Shown in pieces: positions 60,499-64,000 of a stretch of 64,000 nucleotides of DNA (position 1 is its first letter; each line of letters starts with the position of its first letter). The stretch spans positions 124,001 to 188,000 of the forward strand of contig JBFWWP010000002.1 in assembly GCA_050246115.1 (NCBI GenBank), read 5' to 3'. A program made the position numbers and the translations under genes. The notes below the pieces were generated by a model, which saw only the letters and a list, made by a program, of their open reading frames with translations, did not search any database and was not told the DNA's origin. Source of the DNA: JBFWWP01 sp050246115 (lineage in GTDB: Bacteria > Planctomycetota > UBA8108 > UBA1146 > JAJFFE01).

Positions 60499-61245
60499 AT
60501 GCGGACCTTTGCGCTCTCTCCGTGGCTCGCTCTGTCGATCGCCGCTGCTCTCGCGGGCCCCGGCTGCGTCCCCTATCAGAAGTATCAAGACGTGGAGAGC
60601 GAACTGGCGCGCGCAGCGCAGGTCAATCGCGACCTCGGTAAGCAGATGAAGGAAGCTCAGGTGCTGCTGGCCCAGCGCGGAGCCGGCGAAGGTATCGCCG
60701 AGGCTAGCTACCGCGAACTCGATCAACGGTATCGGGCGATCTTGGCCGAGCGCGACAGCTTGGATCGGGCCAACAAGGCGCTCCTGGATCAGCTGAACAA
60801 CATGCCCGACCTCTTCACGGAGCGCTTCGATCAGAACGAACTGCAGGGCACGGGCTTCGAGGTCGGCTCCAAGGGGAACATTGTTCTCGACGCCGAGCTG
60901 TTGTTCGCACCGGGCAAGTCCGAACTCAAGGAGGCCATCAAAACCCACCTCGATACGCTCGCCCAGGTCATCAAGGACAAGCACCCGGAGAGTCTGGTCC
61001 ACATCCATGGCCACACGGATGTCGACGACATCAAGAAGTCCCCGCACAAAGACAACTGGGAACTCGGGGCCAAACGCGCCCACGCGGTCTTCGCACACCT
61101 GCTCTCGAGGGGCATCTCGTCGGCCAAGATGCGCATCTACTCGGCGGGCTCCGCCGAACCCGCGGAGGGTGTGGTCGACAACACCACCAAAGACGGGAAG
61201 GCCAAGTGCCGTCGAGTCGAGGTTTGGCTGAGCAAAGACTCCTAG
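60499..61245 (+). CDS. OmpA/Pal-like peptidoglycan-binding lipoprotein
   Basis: The 248-aa precursor ends its signal peptide with a lipobox-like LAGPGC and continues into a coiled-coil segment (SELARAAQVNRDLGKQMKEAQ, ELDQRYRAILAERDSLDRANKALLDQLNNM). The C-terminal half is an OmpA domain: LFAPGKSELKEAIKTHLDTLAQVI, VHIHGHTDVDD, NWELGAKRAHAVFAHLLSRGI and RRVEVWL. The family's second motif residues (Asp and Arg that bind diaminopimelate) are recognisable as D in HTDVDD and R in AKRAHAV. It would tether the outer membrane to the cell wall. AAGGAAGG precedes the ATG at 60499. The gene stands alone between the terminator and ksgA. Confidence 0.88.
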   Translation: MRTFALSPWLALSIAAALAGPGCVPYQKYQDVESELARAAQVNRDLGKQMKEAQVLLAQRGAGEGIAEASYRELDQRYRAILAERDSLDRANKALLDQLNNMPDLFTERFDQNELQGTGFEVGSKGNIVLDAELLFAPGKSELKEAIKTHLDTLAQVIKDKHPESLVHIHGHTDVDDIKKSPHKDNWELGAKRAHAVFAHLLSRGISSAKMRIYSAGSAEPAEGVVDNTTKDGKAKCRRVEVWLSKDS

Positions 61246-61435
61246 CCGCCTTCCACGAAGTCCACGCAGAAGGTGGTTTCATGAGCCTTCGCACGCAGTT
61301 CTCGAACTGCGCACCGTCGGACTCGAGGAGCAGGCCGAGGTCGGAAGGCGGCAGCCTCCCACCTGACGCATCGACGCTCAGCCGTCTGCATGCTTGCGGT
61401 CACTCGTCACCCGACCTTGGCGCTGATCCGAGGTG

Positions 61436-62302
61436 ATGGAGTTCGTTCCGCGCCGCGAGATCCTTGCGGCCCTCGCCGCTCGCGGTTTCCGAGCGAAGCC
61501 GACTCGCGGCCAGAACTTTCTGTTCGACCCGCAACTGTTGTCGTCGTTCTTGGCCGACGCCGACGTTCGCCCCGGGGAGCGAGTGCTCGAGGTAGGTCCC
61601 GGAGCGGGCACACTGACGCGCTTCCTGCTCGCCGCGGGTTGCGTCGTGACGGCGGTAGAACTCGACGATACGCTCTGCGCGTATCTTCGCGAGGAACTCG
61701 ACTCGCCCCGCTTCGAGCTCATCGCGGGCGACGTCTTGCGATCGAAGTCGAGCTTGTCCGAGGAGCTGCTTCGTCGCGTGGATTCCTGGGGACCGTTTCG
61801 CCTCATCGCCAACCTGCCCTACTCCATCGCGACTTCGCTCGTGCAACTGCTGATCGAGCAGGCACCACGCTTCGAGGGCTTCGGCGTGTTGGTGCAGAAG
61901 GAGGTCGCGGCCCGTTGGCTGGCCCACCCAGGAGCCCGTGACTACTCCGCGATCTCGGTTCTGCTGTCGGCGTGTGGACGCGGCCGAATCACACGCGCAG
62001 TCGGGCGGCAGATGTTCACGCCGGCGCCGCGAGTCGACTCGAGCTTTGCGGTTTGGTCTCGCACGCCAGGAACTTCGTTCGAGGAGTTCGCAGCAACGCA
62101 TCGCTGGTCGCGGTACCTTTTCGGGCATCGGCGGAAGATGCTGCGCAGTCTGCTCGCGCCGTTCCTCGCGCCGAACGACGGCGCTTGGGGGGAGCTGGCG
62201 ATCGACCCGTGTGCCCGGCCTGAGGCCTTGGACCCGACCGAGTTCCGGCGATTGGCGGACGAACTGGGCCGGCGCGGGCTGGAGGCGCCTCGTCCCGAGT
62301 GA
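61436..62302 (+). CDS. ksgA: 16S rRNA adenine-N6 dimethyltransferase
   Basis: KsgA dimethylates two adjacent adenines at the 3' end of 16S rRNA during small-subunit assembly. The 288-aa product has KPTRGQNFLFD, the SAM motif VLEVGPGAGTLTRFLL, ELIAGDVL, and the catalytic NLPYSIATSLVQLLI (NLPY). FTPAPRVDSSFAVW and RYLFGHRRKMLRSLL are also family motifs. It is slightly shorter in the C-terminal domain than E. coli KsgA. The ATG at 61436 is preferred; a GTG at 61433 is directly next to it. A 909-bp spacer separates it from dnaG. Confidence 0.94.
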   Translation: MEFVPRREILAALAARGFRAKPTRGQNFLFDPQLLSSFLADADVRPGERVLEVGPGAGTLTRFLLAAGCVVTAVELDDTLCAYLREELDSPRFELIAGDVLRSKSSLSEELLRRVDSWGPFRLIANLPYSIATSLVQLLIEQAPRFEGFGVLVQKEVAARWLAHPGARDYSAISVLLSACGRGRITRAVGRQMFTPAPRVDSSFAVWSRTPGTSFEEFAATHRWSRYLFGHRRKMLRSLLAPFLAPNDGAWGELAIDPCARPEALDPTEFRRLADELGRRGLEAPRPE

Positions 62303-63211
62303 TGAAGCCCCTGTTCTTGAACCGAACGGATGAACGCTTCAGCCGGAGGGAGCGGGTGCCCTGGCGGGAATCGGGTCGTGCGGAGATGGGAGCGGGAGGC
62401 GAGATCGGTGTTCACTCACCGCGAGGGCGTGGCAATCGAACAAGTTCAACAGATCCTCGGCCCAAAGAAAAGAGTTTTTTCGTGGCGGGGGGTTTTGAGG
62501 CCCGCTAGCATCTCCGGTGACGTCGAGGCCCGGCTGCCCGCGCTGGTGCCTCCCTTGTGTCCCGCCAGGGCCTGCCTATCCCGCCAGGGGAAGGAACGTT
62601 CTGAGGTTGCGTCGTTCGTCAACGGGCCACCCGTGTTGCTCGGAGCTGTGGCGGCTCTGGAGAGCAGGGGCGGCTCGAGCGCAACCCGGAGGTTCGTTTT
62701 CGGTGGATGCAGTTCCGGGAAGCGAGCGGCAGGGTATCGCTTCCTCGCCGGGTACGCGTTCACGCTAGCTCCAAAGGCTCGTCCTCGCGGTGGGCCCTGC
62801 GGTGGGCTCTGCGCAATGGGTTCTTCCAGAGGGGGCCCTTGCTGGGCTAAGCGCTGAGGGCAATCGGTGAACACGGCGGGGCCTGGGGCGTGAGCTCCGC
62901 GTCGAAGGAGGATGGACACTCCACACACCAAGCGCCGACGCTCGCCAGGATGGCGCGCGCCGGGAGTTCGTGATGGGCCGTTGGGCCTCGAGCGCTGGAT
63001 GCCGCCGACTTTTTTCCGTGCCGCTTCGCGCTGTCTTGGCTGCAGGGCGCTACGGTCTTGGTGTGCTGGAGTTTTGGTGTGCTGGCGCGAGGAAGGTGTT
63101 TGCAGGCCGAAGTGCGACTCGATGGCGCCCGGATGGATCGTTGCGGAGATCGTCGTCCGGGAGTTGTTCGTTGGGGCGGGGCTCGGTGCGTCCGGCGGTT
63201 AGGTCAGACCT
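62303..63211. other. 909-bp spacer between ksgA and dnaG
   Basis: This is the longest region without a recognised gene in the right half. A T-run (TTTTTT at about 62475-62480) occurs without a good stem. Open frames of up to 175 codons (for instance 62330-62857 plus) show no homology, a low-complexity composition and no strong ribosome-binding site. RNase P RNA, SRP RNA, tmRNA and tRNA patterns were looked for and not found. Confidence 0.4.
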
Positions 63212-64000
63212 TTGAGTAACAGGAATAGTAGCCTGGGGCAGGGTAACGCAGACCGGGAGCGGGTTCGAGACGCGAATCCGCTCGCGGAAGTCATCCAGGA
63301 TTACTTTCCGCTCATCGCGGACGGTCGGACCTTTCGGGCGCTGTGCCCTTTTCACACCGAGAAGACGCCCTCGTTCAAGGTGAATCCGGAACTCGGCCAC
63401 TATCACTGCTTTGGTTGTCACGAACGCGGGGATGTCTTTTCGTTCGTTCAGAAGATGGAAGGGCTGGAGTTCTTCGAAGCCCTCAAGTTCCTCGCGCAGC
63501 GAGCGGGAATCACCTTGGAGGCCCGGCAGAGGACGGCGGGCGTTGGTCAGTCGCTCGAGCGGGTGCGTGGATACGACGTTCTGAAGCTCGCCGGCTTGTG
63601 GTTCCAACGACAGTTGGCGGGACCGGCTGGTGGCGAGGCGAGAAGGTACCTCCTCGACCGAGGTTTTCGCGAAGAGACCCTCGCGCAGTTCGCGGTCGGA
63701 TTTGCGCCGCCGGCCTGGAGCGGATTGTTGGACCACTTGCGGCGTGAGCGTGTTTCGGAGGCGGAGGCGACGGCTGTTGGGCTGGTTCGTCAACGCCCTC
63801 AGGGCGGCGCCTACGACGCCTTTCGAGGGCGCGTGATGTTCCCGATCCGCAACCTGCAGGGGCGGATCGTTGGCTTCGGGGGGCGGATCGTCGGCGGAGG
63901 TGAGCGAGCGGAGGAACCGAAGTACCTGAACTCGCCGGACTCGAGTTTCTTCAAGAAGGGGCAGCTGCTGTTCGGCTTGTACGAGGGACGGGAGACCATT
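63212..64000 (+). CDS. dnaG: DNA primase, N-terminal part (runs off the right edge)
   Basis: The 263 codons in the window carry the zinc-binding domain (ALCPFHTEKTPSFKVNPELGHYHCFGCHERGDVFSFV, with CxxH...CxxC metal ligands at about residues 39-61). The start of the RNA polymerase domain follows (RRYLLDRGFREETLAQFAVGFAP, FRGRVMFPIRNLQGRIVGFGGR, PKYLNSPDSSFFKKG). It makes RNA primers for lagging-strand synthesis. A TAG lies in frame just upstream, so the TTG at 63212 is the only near start; AGG lies eight bases before it. The TOPRIM core continues beyond the window. Confidence 0.95.
   Translation, partial: MSNRNSSLGQGNADRERVRDANPLAEVIQDYFPLIADGRTFRALCPFHTEKTPSFKVNPELGHYHCFGCHERGDVFSFVQKMEGLEFFEALKFLAQRAGITLEARQRTAGVGQSLERVRGYDVLKLAGLWFQRQLAGPAGGEARRYLLDRGFREETLAQFAVGFAPPAWSGLLDHLRRERVSEAEATAVGLVRQRPQGGAYDAFRGRVMFPIRNLQGRIVGFGGRIVGGGERAEEPKYLNSPDSSFFKKGQLLFGLYEGRETI

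Noticed and set aside
62330..62857. A 175-codon open frame between ksgA and dnaG
   Set aside because: Low-complexity, Gly/Arg/Ser-rich translation, no ribosome-binding site and no known motif.

Overview
This window is GC-rich DNA from a diderm (outer-membrane) bacterium. Outer-membrane evidence includes a secretin, an Mla-type lipid transporter, several lipoproteins and an OmpA/Pal-like protein. Exported von Willebrand A plus HEAT proteins, a Ser/Thr kinase and an FHA histidine kinase wired into a secretion cluster, PQQ-type propellers and scattered type II-like pseudopilin operons all suit Planctomycetota or a neighbouring lineage. That placement is inference: no rRNA or other decisive phylogenetic marker is present. 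Alternative GTG and TTG starts are common and were chosen from Shine-Dalgarno spacing and stop/start overlaps.

Layout, left to right. 1-3.7 kb: the start of a phosphohexomutase gene (minus), then a nucleoside transporter, a purine nucleoside phosphorylase and a convergent uridine phosphorylase, i.e. nucleoside salvage. 4-5.5 kb: an exported HEAT/VWA protein ending at a strong terminator. 5.7-29.1 kb is a long minus-strand block. In the order of transcription it reads: FHA histidine kinase, GspE ATPase, GspF platform protein, major pilin, response regulator, Ser/Thr kinase, lipoprotein, PilP/GspC-like protein, secretin, PilM, PilN and PilO-like proteins, a giant propeller/CBM9 protein, an aromatic-repeat lipoprotein, mlaE-mlaF-mlaD and a cation/Ca2+ exchanger. 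Six of these junctions are 4-nt ATGA or GTGA overlaps.

29.4-36.2 kb (minus): a small unknown protein, electron-transfer flavoprotein subunits (etfB-etfA), a hybrid histidine kinase, a pseudouridine synthase and a DUF72 protein. 36.3-43.3 kb (plus): a YkgJ-like protein, acetyl-CoA carboxylase subunits accB-accC, and a five-gene minor pseudopilin operon that complements the secretion cluster. 43.5-48.4 kb (minus): polA-coaE-rho.

49.1-64 kb (plus): a membrane-anchored coiled-coil protein with a BRCT-like end, tatC with a large insertion, a divergent argG, cinA, an MnmC-like methyltransferase, an exported HEAT protein, a divergent dnaA, two small membrane proteins, an OmpA-like lipoprotein, ksgA and the 5' part of dnaG.

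Non-coding highlights are two related long-hairpin repeats (32.1-32.3 kb and 56.3-56.5 kb), an 18-bp minisatellite, a consensus promoter overlapped by a perfect 16-bp palindrome, three strong intrinsic terminators, a possible attenuator, and a 975-bp gap before dnaA. The points most worth checking are the altered DNA-binding signature of DnaA, the TatC insertion, the changed P-loop of ArgG, the loss of proofreading residues in PolA, and the translational coupling of phospho-signalling genes to secretion genes.
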